64,000 nt of DNA, from the NCBI RefSeq assembly GCF_014773245.1, contig NZ_JACWMX010000006.1, positions 124,001 to 188,000 of the forward strand. The letters run 5' to 3'. The notes below the pieces were generated by a model. The model worked only from the letters and a program-made list of their open reading frames with translations, was not told where the DNA came from and made no database searches. This document shows, piece by piece, positions 34,455-41,993 of this stretch (positions within the stretch are counted from its first letter, which is position 1; each line of letters opens with the position of its first letter). The translations under genes and the position numbers were made by a program. The stretch is from Mucilaginibacter glaciei (GTDB taxonomy: Bacteria > Bacteroidota > Bacteroidia > Sphingobacteriales > Sphingobacteriaceae).

Positions 34455-36221
34455 ATGAGTGAAATTAAAAAAAACCATAAACGCCCTTACCCTACACTTG
34501 CTAAAACGCTTACAGGCATTGTTGGTCTCGACGAGATAACCGAAGGCGGTTTACCAACCGGCAGGCCTACGCTTATTTGCGGCGAAGCAGGGTGCGGCAA
34601 AACTTTAATGTCTATTGAATTTATCGTACGTGGGGCTATTCAATACAGCGAACCCGGCGTATTTATAGCTTTTGAAGAAAAAATAGATGAACTGGCCAAT
34701 AATGTGGCCTCACTTGGTTTCGACCTGATGAAACTACAGGACGAGAAAAAAATACGGATAGACCATGTACACGTTGACCGGAGCGAAATAGAAGAAACGG
34801 GCGAGTATGATCTGGAAGGGTTATTTATCCGCCTTGGGTATGCCATTGACAGTATTGGCGCTAAACGTGTGGTGCTTGACACTTTAGAGAACTTATTTTC
34901 GGGTTTACAGAACCAGGCTATATTGCGCACAGAAATTCGCAGGCTGTTTAGCTTCTTAAAAGAAAAAGGTGTCACTGCCATCATAACTGGCGAACGCGGC
35001 GATGGTTCATCATTTACACGCCAGGGGCTGGAAGAATACGTTTCAGACTGTGTGATTTTGTTAGACCACCGCGTAGTTAATCAGATCTCTACCCGCCGGC
35101 TACGCGTTATTAAATACCGTGGTACAGTGCACGGCACCAACGAATACCCGTTCCTGATAGATGAAGAAGGTATTTCCGTATTGCCTGTTACCTCACTTAA
35201 AATGAACAACGAGGTATCGTCAGAACGGGTATCAACCGGCATACCGGCACTTGATGATATGCTGGGCGGCAAAGGGTTATTCAGAGGTGGCAGCGCATTG
35301 GTATCCGGTACGGCGGGCACAGGCAAAACCAGCCTGGCAGCATCTTACGCAAATGAAACCTGCAACCGGGGCGAATCATGCGTGTATTTCGCAATGGAAG
35401 AATCACCCAGCCAGATCATCCGCAATATGCGGTCAATCGGTATCGATCTGCAAAAACACGTTGATAGCGGCCTGCTTTTTTTCAACGCTTCAAGGCCTAA
35501 CCTATACGGTTTGGAAATGCACCTCGTGGCCATGCATAAATGTATAACAAAATACCAGCCGCGCGCCGTGATCATTGATCCCATTACCAACTTCATCAAC
35601 ATTGCATCGGTAAGCGAGGTAAAAAATATGTTGGTGAGAATGATAGACTTTTTGCAGGAAGAGCAGATCTCTGTAATGTTTACTGCCTTAACCTTAAACA
35701 CAATTGTAAATGAACAAACGGACGAGGGGGTATCATCATTAGTAGATACCTGGATACTGGTACGTGACATTGAATTTAACGGCGAACGTAACCGTGGCCT
35801 GTATGTAATGAAGGCCCGGGGCATGAAACATTCAAACCAGGTGCGTGAGTTTACCATCACCGATAATGGCCTTAACCTGGTTGAAGTTTATCTGGGCCCC
35901 GATGGTGTGCTTACCGGATCAGCAAGGCAGGAGCAAATATTACTGGAACAAACCGGCGAAGCGATCCGCACGCAAGCGGTTAGCCGTAAAGACAGGGAGA
36001 TCCTGCGCAAGCGCAAAGTGTTGGAATCAACAATTGCCAGCCTGAAAACTGAATATGAATCTGTTGAAGAAGAGTTAAACAAAATCTATATTGAAGAGGA
36101 GTTAAAGAAACAAATTTTAGATAAAAGCCGTGCCGAAGTAACGCGTTTTAGAGGTGGTGAAGAAATTGAGAAAACAAAAGAAAAAACGGATAACAAAAGC
36201 CGCAAAAAAGATAAAGAATGA
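34455..36221 (+). CDS. kaiC: KaiC family ATPase
   Basis: A 588-residue double-RecA KaiC homologue from the ATG at 34455 (the open frame reaches 34323). The CI half has Walker A GEAGCGKT (43-50), the Glu pair 74/75, and the Walker B segment [10 protein letters not shown] (138-147). The CII half has Walker A GTAGTGKT (285-292), the Glu pair 315/316 and [10 protein letters not shown] (371-380). At the position of cyanobacterial Ser431/Thr432 it has Ser427/Ser428 in GVSSLVDT, so dual phosphorylation is plausible. After about residue 490 the KaiA-binding tail is replaced by a charged coiled coil of about 95 residues. Its stop overlaps the kaiB start by four bases. KaiA is absent here. Confidence 0.95.
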   Translation: MSEIKKNHKRPYPTLAKTLTGIVGLDEITEGGLPTGRPTLICGEAGCGKTLMSIEFIVRGAIQYSEPGVFIAFEEKIDELANNVASLGFDLMKLQDEKKIRIDHVHVDRSEIEETGEYDLEGLFIRLGYAIDSIGAKRVVLDTLENLFSGLQNQAILRTEIRRLFSFLKEKGVTAIITGERGDGSSFTRQGLEEYVSDCVILLDHRVVNQISTRRLRVIKYRGTVHGTNEYPFLIDEEGISVLPVTSLKMNNEVSSERVSTGIPALDDMLGGKGLFRGGSALVSGTAGTGKTSLAASYANETCNRGESCVYFAMEESPSQIIRNMRSIGIDLQKHVDSGLLFFNASRPNLYGLEMHLVAMHKCITKYQPRAVIIDPITNFINIASVSEVKNMLVRMIDFLQEEQISVMFTALTLNTIVNEQTDEGVSSLVDTWILVRDIEFNGERNRGLYVMKARGMKHSNQVREFTITDNGLNLVEVYLGPDGVLTGSARQEQILLEQTGEAIRTQAVSRKDREILRKRKVLESTIASLKTEYESVEEELNKIYIEEELKKQILDKSRAEVTRFRGGEEIEKTKEKTDNKSRKKDKE

Positions 36222-36505
36222 GTGAACCCGATAAAAAATGGGAGTTAAGGTTATACGTAGCCGGCAAAACACCAAAATCTGTTACCGCATTAGCTAACTT
36301 AAAAAAGTACTGTGAAGAACATCTGCAAGGCCAGTACCGCATTGAAGTGATTGACCTGCTGGAACACCCCCAACTGGCTGAAGGCGACCAGATTCTCGCA
36401 ATCCCTACCCTGGTACGTAAAGTACCTGAACCGATAAGGAAGATCATAGGCGACTTGAGTAATGAAGAAAAGGTATTGGTTGGCCTGAACATTCGCCCGG
36501 CTTAA
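36218..36505 (+). CDS. kaiB: KaiB, canonical-type copy
   Basis: A 95-residue KaiB homologue. The N-terminal strand and helix [20 protein letters not shown], the ECHL-like [18 protein letters not shown] and the C-terminal [20 protein letters not shown] are very close to cyanobacterial KaiB, including the cis-Pro region that takes part in the fold switch to the thioredoxin-like form that binds the KaiC CI ring. The ATG overlaps the kaiC stop (ATGA), so translation is coupled. It lacks the acidic C-terminal tail of cyanobacterial KaiB. Confidence 0.95.
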   Translation: MSEPDKKWELRLYVAGKTPKSVTALANLKKYCEEHLQGQYRIEVIDLLEHPQLAEGDQILAIPTLVRKVPEPIRKIIGDLSNEEKVLVGLNIRPA

Positions 36506-36522
36506 TTGTATAATAGTTAGTT

Positions 36523-36843
36523 ATGGGCGATTCGGAAGGGTTTTTAGAAAGTTGCGGAGAGGATACACCGGCCCTGGCCTATGAGCTTAGGTTATTTATA
36601 TCGGGAGCATCGCCCAATTCTATCCGTGCCGTAGAAAACTTAAAGGCAATTTGCGAAAAGCACCTTCCCGGGCGGTATAAGTTAGAGATCATCGATATTC
36701 ATCAACAAAAAGAACTCGCGGAGTTTGATAACGTAATTGCTTTACCGCTGCTCATCAAAAAGTCGCCTGGGACTGAACGCCGTATGATTGGTGACCTGAG
36801 CGATACGAACCGCGTATTAAAGGGACTGGGGTTAATTAAATAA
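36523..36843 (+). CDS. Second KaiB family protein
   Basis: A 106-residue KaiB-like protein, clearly related to but distinct from the copy 17 bases upstream. The core matches (YELRLFISGASPNSIRAVENL, LEIIDIHQQKELAEFDN, ALPLLIKKSPGTERRMIGDLS), but it has an extra acidic N-terminal stretch of about 18 residues (MGDSEGFLESCGEDTPA) and differs at many surface positions. It could compete with the first KaiB for KaiC, or link KaiC to the kinase encoded one base further downstream. The function is inferred from family and position only. Confidence 0.92.
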   Translation: MGDSEGFLESCGEDTPALAYELRLFISGASPNSIRAVENLKAICEKHLPGRYKLEIIDIHQQKELAEFDNVIALPLLIKKSPGTERRMIGDLSDTNRVLKGLGLIK

Positions 36844-36844
36844 T

Positions 36845-38503
36845 ATGGAACAGCAACATTCACAAGAAAGCTTATTAAGCCAAATTGAGGAACTGCGTTT
36901 CCAATTAGATGAAGCGCATGAAACTATCGATGCCATCCGCACCGGGCAGGTTGATGCGCTTATTGTCAAAGATGGATCAGGCCATCAACTATATACCCTT
37001 AAAACTGCCGATCAGACCTATCGTGTCTTCATTGAAAAGATGAGCGAAGGCGCAGTAACTATTAATAAGCAAGGTATAATTCTTTATTGCAATACACGCT
37101 TTGCTATTATGGCTGATACCCCGTTGGAACATACTATAGGGCAGCCGCTGGTATCTTTTGTACCCGAAAAATCTAAGGCACAACTGGAACATATAATTAA
37201 AGACAGCTGGACTAACGAATGCCGCGCCGAGATTATTTTAAAAGACGGTGGCGGTAAGGATATGCAATGCCTGTTCTCCTGCAATACTATCGAGTTGGAT
37301 AATGGTATTGCTTTAAGTATTATCATAACGGATTTAACCTTACTAAAAAATACAGAAAGTGCGTTACAAGCCCGTAATGCTGAATTATTTGAGGCCCACG
37401 CCGCAACCGAAAAATTAAACAATAGCCTGGAAGATACCGTGCGCCAGCGCACGCATGACCTGGTTATCAGCAGGGAACACTTTAAACTGCTTACTAATAA
37501 TATCGACCAGATGACCTGGACAAATTTGCCCACAGGCGAATTTATATCTTACAACCAGCGCTGGTTTGATTATACAGGCCTTACTGCCGACGATGAGCAT
37601 GAAATAAACTGGGAAATGCTAGTTCACCCTGATGATCTTGCCCCTACACTCGAAAAATACACCCACAGCCTGGCTACCGGCGAAATGTTTGAGATAGAAA
37701 ACCGATATAAACGCCACGACGGCGTTTACCGCTGGCACCTTAACCGGGCCAAACCGTTGTTGAATGATGCCGGGGATATTATTTTTTGGGTGGGCACCGC
37801 CACCAATATTGAAGAGCAGCGTAAAGAAATGGAACGTAAGGATGAGTTTATAGGTATAGCCAGCCATGAGCTTAAAACGCCCTTAACCAGTTTAAAGGGC
37901 TACCTGCAATTAATTGCAGGATATAAAAAGGAAGAGCTACCCCCTGTTGTAAAACAATATATCACCAAGGCGTTGGGCTCTATCAATAAATTACAAAGCC
38001 TTATCAATGACCTGTTAGACGTAAGCAAAATAAAAGCCGGCCGTTTACAGTATGCCATAACAGATGTTGACATTACAGATATGGTGAGCCAGTGTATTGA
38101 AAACGCCCGCCATATTAATCCCGGTTACACCTTTAACTTGAGCCTGCAACCCGGCTTTATCGTACAGGGCAACCAGGAACGTTTAGAACAGGTGCTGATG
38201 AATTTGCTCAACAACGCGGTAAAGTATTCGCCTCATAATAAAGAAATTGAGGTGGCGGCTGTTCAGCAGAACGATAAAGTACGTGTCGCCGTTACCGACC
38301 ATGGCATAGGCCTGTCCAGCGATCAGAAAAGTAAAGTATTTGAACGCTTTTACCGTGTGGAGGACAGACATAACATGACCAGCGGCCTGGGCATGGGCCT
38401 GTACATTTCGCAAGAGATCATTCGTAACCATAACGGTGCTATAGGTGTTGAAAGCGAACCGGGAGTAGGGTCTACTTTTTATTTTGTGTTACCGCTGGTG
38501 TAG
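36845..38503 (+). CDS. PAS-domain sensor histidine kinase of the kai operon
   Basis: A 552-residue cytosolic histidine kinase. An N-terminal helical segment (residues about 5-45, LLSQIEELRFQLDEAHETI) is followed by PAS 1 (about 50-170), a coiled coil (175-205), PAS 2 (about 210-325, ending WVGTATNIEEQRK), HisKA with His341 in GIASHELKTP, and a HATPase domain with NLLNNAVKYS, VTDHGIGL and GLGMGLYIS. Its ATG lies one base after the second kaiB stop, so it belongs to the operon. In cyanobacteria SasA reads KaiC through a KaiB-like domain; here that domain is missing, and a separate KaiB might take its part. Confidence 0.93.
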   Translation: MEQQHSQESLLSQIEELRFQLDEAHETIDAIRTGQVDALIVKDGSGHQLYTLKTADQTYRVFIEKMSEGAVTINKQGIILYCNTRFAIMADTPLEHTIGQPLVSFVPEKSKAQLEHIIKDSWTNECRAEIILKDGGGKDMQCLFSCNTIELDNGIALSIIITDLTLLKNTESALQARNAELFEAHAATEKLNNSLEDTVRQRTHDLVISREHFKLLTNNIDQMTWTNLPTGEFISYNQRWFDYTGLTADDEHEINWEMLVHPDDLAPTLEKYTHSLATGEMFEIENRYKRHDGVYRWHLNRAKPLLNDAGDIIFWVGTATNIEEQRKEMERKDEFIGIASHELKTPLTSLKGYLQLIAGYKKEELPPVVKQYITKALGSINKLQSLINDLLDVSKIKAGRLQYAITDVDITDMVSQCIENARHINPGYTFNLSLQPGFIVQGNQERLEQVLMNLLNNAVKYSPHNKEIEVAAVQQNDKVRVAVTDHGIGLSSDQKSKVFERFYRVEDRHNMTSGLGMGLYISQEIIRNHNGAIGVESEPGVGSTFYFVLPLV

Positions 38504-38588
38504 TAAAAAACCGCTCTCTTTCCAAAAAAACATTCATAGCATACCACTGGCACCATTTATTCCAAATAAATTCCCATTGCATCTACGC

Positions 38589-38596
38589 TAAATTTG
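38589..38596 (+). promoter_or_regulatory. Candidate TAnnTTTG box of the enoyl-CoA hydratase gene
   Basis: TAAATTTG matches the consensus and would give a leader of about 22-25 bases before the ATG at 38625. No -33 TTG is seen at the right distance. Confidence 0.4.
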
Positions 38597-38624
38597 CGGA
38601 TATTGGCGTATTCCCAATTTACCA

Positions 38625-39398
38625 ATGATGACCGACAGCCCAAACGGAAATGTAACGCTTACTACAAGTGCTAACGGTATTGCCACCATTAGCTTTTATC
38701 ACCCGGCGCAAAACTCCTTACCTGCACAACTGCTTAAAAAACTTGCCGATGCTATCGATGCAGCGGGCAACAACCCGCTAACCCGTGTTATCGTATTAAA
38801 AAGCGAAGGAGACCGTACCTTTTGCGCCGGTGCCAGTTTTGATGAGCTGCTGCAGATAAAGGATAAAGAAGCCGGAGCTGCATTTTTTTCGGGTTTTGCC
38901 AACGTGATTAATGCCTGCCGTAAATCGCCAAAGATCATCATCGCCCGCGTTCAGGGTAAAGCTGTTGGTGGAGGGGTTGGTTTAGCTGCCGCTGCCGATT
39001 ATTGCCTGGCTACAGAAGCCGCATCTATCAAACTAAGCGAACTGGCTATCGGCATAGGACCTTTTGTAATATCGCCCGCCGTAACACGCAAAATTGGCCT
39101 GCCTGCATTTTCGCAACTTACCATTCGCGCGGCAGATTTTCAGTCGGCACAATGGGCTAAAGAAAAGGGACTCTATAATGAGGTGTATGCCGATATTGCT
39201 GCATTAGATGAAGGGGTGGCCGGCTTGACTAACAAATTAGCCACTTACCATCCCGAAGCGTTGGCAGGCCTTAAACAGATCCTTTGGGAAGGCACCGAAA
39301 ACTGGGACCAGCTATTGGCACATCGCGCCGCCATTAGTGGCGAACTGGTTTTATCTGAGTTTACCCAACAAGCCTTACATGGGTTTTTAAACAAATAA
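38625..39398 (+). CDS. Enoyl-CoA hydratase/isomerase family protein
   Basis: A 257-residue crotonase-fold enzyme. The oxyanion-hole segments FCAGASFDEL (about residues 66-75) and GKAVGGGVGLAAAADYCLA (about 108-126) are intact, and the SELAIGIGPFVISPAV region near residues 139-154 replaces the usual Glu-containing loop of simple hydratases. It could be a methylglutaconyl-CoA hydratase of leucine breakdown, or a general hydratase or isomerase. No other beta-oxidation gene is near. Two consecutive ATG codons start the frame. Confidence 0.9.
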   Translation: MMTDSPNGNVTLTTSANGIATISFYHPAQNSLPAQLLKKLADAIDAAGNNPLTRVIVLKSEGDRTFCAGASFDELLQIKDKEAGAAFFSGFANVINACRKSPKIIIARVQGKAVGGGVGLAAAADYCLATEAASIKLSELAIGIGPFVISPAVTRKIGLPAFSQLTIRAADFQSAQWAKEKGLYNEVYADIAALDEGVAGLTNKLATYHPEALAGLKQILWEGTENWDQLLAHRAAISGELVLSEFTQQALHGFLNK

Positions 39399-39558
39399 AA
39401 GACTGAAATACCGCGCGTCATATAATCGGGACCGGAGTGGGCGGTTGGCTTGTGCTTGTCGGCGGTAATTATTAGAGAACAGGGTTGTAATTCTATAACC
39501 TTATTAACTTTTTACTTTTTCTTGGCGTATAAGTTTTATTAGATTAGGTTTGATAATT

Positions 39559-40602
39559 ATGTTTTTTACCACCACACCCGAACCACAAACTGCAAACAGC
39601 GAACTGATACTGGAAACCATATCTGTTACCAAGAATTTTTTTGGAGATAAGTCGTCGGGTGTAAACAACATAACCGTTTTTGTGCCCAAGGGCAAAATCA
39701 CCGCCATTGTAGGCGAAAGCGGCAGTGGTAAAACCACGCTGCTTAAGCTGCTTGCAGGCATGATAAAGCCCGACTCGGGCGATGTTTTTTTTCATGGCCA
39801 GCCTTTGCCGCAGCGTGGCGCTGCCTTTAAAGCAACACATGCGGTAATCACTATGGTGAGCCAGGACAGCCAGGAAATGGATGCGAGTGCCAACGTATGG
39901 AAAAACGTAAGTAACGGACTACCTACGGAAGACCGAAATTACCAGATCCAGAAAACAACCCAGGCTCTAAACCTATTGGGCATCTTCCATTTGCGGGATC
40001 AGCCTTTTGGCAAGTTAAGCGGCGGCGAAAAACAACGGGTAACCATAGCCAAAGCGTTAATTAACCGGCCCGAAGTACTGATGCTTGATGAACCCTTTAA
40101 CCAGGTTGATGCCAATTACCGCGAAGGCTTGCAGCACGACATCAGGCAGATTGTAAACGAATGGGGCGTTACTGTAATACTGGTATCGCATGACCCTGCC
40201 GAACTGCTTTCTATGGCCGACGAACTGATCGTGATCAAAGAGGGCGAAATTGTTGAGCATGGCTCGCCCCAAGAACTTTACCATTCGCCCAAATTGCTTT
40301 ACACATCAAAAATACTCGTAGCCAGCACAGAACTTACCGCCGCCCAGGCCGAAGTTTGCGGCATTGCATCCAAACGCGGTAGTGTAGTGATCTATGCAGA
40401 AAACATCAGGGTAGATGTGATGGGGATGGGTAAAAAATGGATTGTTAAACAAGTGTTATTTAAAGGCTTTTACGAAGAATTGATCATTGAGCGACAGGAG
40501 GTTTCCCTGCGCATGTTTAACTACGCCCGCGGTAAATATAGTGTGGGCGACAAAGTAAGCATCAGCATCAAAAAGTTCCACGAATTTGGAAAATGGCTCT
40601 GA
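39559..40602 (+). CDS. Orphan ABC transporter ATP-binding protein
   Basis: A 347-residue ATPase from the ATG at 39559 (a TTG at 39550 would add three residues). Walker A GESGSGKTT is at about residues 55-63, the Q-loop at VSQDSQ, the ABC signature at LSGGEKQR, Walker B at VLMLDEPFNQVD, and the H-loop His at SHDP. A C-terminal domain of about 100 residues follows the ATPase and may be a TOBE-like regulatory domain. No permease or binding protein is adjacent, so its membrane partner must be elsewhere. The substrate is unknown. Confidence 0.9.
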   Translation: MFFTTTPEPQTANSELILETISVTKNFFGDKSSGVNNITVFVPKGKITAIVGESGSGKTTLLKLLAGMIKPDSGDVFFHGQPLPQRGAAFKATHAVITMVSQDSQEMDASANVWKNVSNGLPTEDRNYQIQKTTQALNLLGIFHLRDQPFGKLSGGEKQRVTIAKALINRPEVLMLDEPFNQVDANYREGLQHDIRQIVNEWGVTVILVSHDPAELLSMADELIVIKEGEIVEHGSPQELYHSPKLLYTSKILVASTELTAAQAEVCGIASKRGSVVIYAENIRVDVMGMGKKWIVKQVLFKGFYEELIIERQEVSLRMFNYARGKYSVGDKVSISIKKFHEFGKWL

Positions 40603-40668
40603 AGGGGAGTCAAGATTAAAAGAGGCAAGAGAAAAAAGCTTTGATACGACACCTCGCTTCCTTAAATT

Positions 40669-40881
40669 TTAGATCTTAATTACCTTATCATTTTTATTGG
40701 CGGGCCGATGGTCTTCCGGCTTGGGGATATTCTTCACAATATGAACCAGCGCGCTGCCTAAAACAGCCAACGCCTTAACACCGAAAGTTACAAAAGGCTT
40801 CATGGTTTCTATTAATCCATTGTCATTATTCTTCGCTGCCTCGGCTTTGCCCCTACCTATCTTTTTCTGTTGCATACCCAT
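40669..40881 (-). CDS. Possible small membrane protein
   Basis: A 70-residue frame from the ATG at 40881 (or 68 residues from 40875). It has a basic, Asn/Lys-rich start, one hydrophobic helix (about residues 28-48, FVTFGVKALAVLGSALVHIV) and a basic tail ending NDKVIKI. The amino-acid pattern looks like a true small inner-membrane protein and no other gene covers the region. The frame is open to 40974, but that part looks non-coding. I do not recognise the family. Confidence 0.5.
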   Translation of the reverse strand: MGMQQKKIGRGKAEAAKNNDNGLIETMKPFVTFGVKALAVLGSALVHIVKNIPKPEDHRPANKNDKVIKI

Positions 40882-40994
40882 ATAAGCAGGCTTGAAGCCC
40901 GTTTGTTTTAAGATTGTGGTCTCTATACAAACAATTCTCAAAAAAATGCATTCAACTAATGAACTAAGTACCAATCAACCAATAAACTAACATC

Positions 40995-41207
40995 ATGAAT
41001 AAAACTATCGGAATAGTACTCATCGTTATCGGCGCAGCCATGCTGATATGGACAGGCTTTACTTATACCAAAAAAGAGAAAATTGTAGATGCCGGCCCTA
41101 TTCAGATCTCGGCCGACAGGCAAAAAACAGTTAACTGGCCACCTTATCTGGGCGGCATCTTGCTGGTAGGAGGTATAGTGATTATAGCTACCTCTAAAAA
41201 ATCGTAG
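40995..41207 (+). CDS. Small membrane protein with two helices
   Basis: A 70-residue protein with hydrophobic helices at residues 4-23 (TIGIVLIVIGAAMLIWTGFT) and about 50-66 (YLGGILLVGGIVIIA), joined by a short polar loop with KKEKIVDAGPIQI. The length and the KTIGIVLIVIGxxML start are common among short Bacteroidota membrane proteins, with no known function. It lies 21 bases upstream of the YdeI-type gene, so they may be cotranscribed. Confidence 0.8.
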   Translation: MNKTIGIVLIVIGAAMLIWTGFTYTKKEKIVDAGPIQISADRQKTVNWPPYLGGILLVGGIVIIATSKKS

Positions 41208-41228
41208 CAAAGCACTACATTAGTGGGT

Positions 41229-41786
41229 ATGGAACCCACCTTTTTTGAAACACCGGCCAGTTTTCGCAACTGGCTGCAGCATAATGCGCACAAGGAAACG
41301 GAGCTGCTGGTTGGTTTCTACAAAACAGGCAGCGGTAAACCCAGTATTACCTGGCCGCAATCGGTAGATGAGGCGCTTTGCTTCGGGTGGATTGATGGCG
41401 TTCGCAAATCAATGGACCAGGAACGTTATACCATCCGCTTTACACCACGAAAAGCCAAAAGCATCTGGAGCGCGGTCAATATCAATAAAATTGAAGAACT
41501 AACCAAAAAAGGGTTGATGCAACCTGCGGGCGTAGCCGCCTATGCACTACGCGACGAGAGCCGCTCACGCATTTACGCCTTTGAGAACGAGGCGAAAGTG
41601 TTCAGCACTGAATATGAAAAAATATTCAGGCGTAACAAAACGGCCTGGGCATTCTTTCAATCACAGCCGCCGGGGTATATTAAATTATCCATACACCGGG
41701 TAATGACCGCCAAGCAGGAAAAAACGCAACTCAGCCGTTTGGAAAAGTTAATAGCCGCCAGTGAAAACGGTTTGAGGATAGAGTAA
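41229..41786 (+). CDS. YdeI/OmpD-associated family protein
   Basis: A 185-residue protein of the YdeI/OmpD-associated (DUF1801-neighbouring) type, without assigned activity. The family start FRNWLQHNAHKETELLVGFYK at about residues 11-31, the WPQSVDEALCFGWIDGVRKSMD segment and RFTPRKAKSIWSAVN are well conserved; the C-terminal third is the helical WAFFQSQPPGY domain. A GTG at 41223 could add two residues, but the ATG is preferred. It converges on the GH97 gene. Confidence 0.88.
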   Translation: MEPTFFETPASFRNWLQHNAHKETELLVGFYKTGSGKPSITWPQSVDEALCFGWIDGVRKSMDQERYTIRFTPRKAKSIWSAVNINKIEELTKKGLMQPAGVAAYALRDESRSRIYAFENEAKVFSTEYEKIFRRNKTAWAFFQSQPPGYIKLSIHRVMTAKQEKTQLSRLEKLIAASENGLRIE

Positions 41787-41897
41787 TACCTTCCAACTTT
41801 CTATTCTGAGAAACGAAGAATCTTTGCGCCGCTCTTAGCCAGGCAGCCATACTTGCAGGGAGGGAATTGCTCCGCTCGGTATGACAATCTTAGACCC

Positions 41898-41980
41898 GTC
41901 ATCCTAAAATTGTTTCAGGATCTCACAGGACGAGTGGACAACCTTGCATAAGAGAGATACGGAAATAAGTTCTGCATGAC
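41898..41980. repeat. Palindromic intergenic repeat, family C copy 2
   Basis: The left arm GTCATCCTAAAATTGTTTCA and the GGATCTCACAGGACGAGTGG core match family C copy 1 in order, with the GCATGAC end at 41974-41980. The right arm is more degenerate than in copy 1. It lies between the convergent YdeI-type and GH97 genes. Confidence 0.65.
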
Positions 41981-41993
41981 GCGACAGCGGCAC

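Noticed and set aside
40956..41210. 84-codon minus-strand frame opposite the small membrane protein
   Set aside because: It is antisense to a frame with two clean transmembrane helices, and its own translation is rich in Cys, His and Tyr without a pattern.
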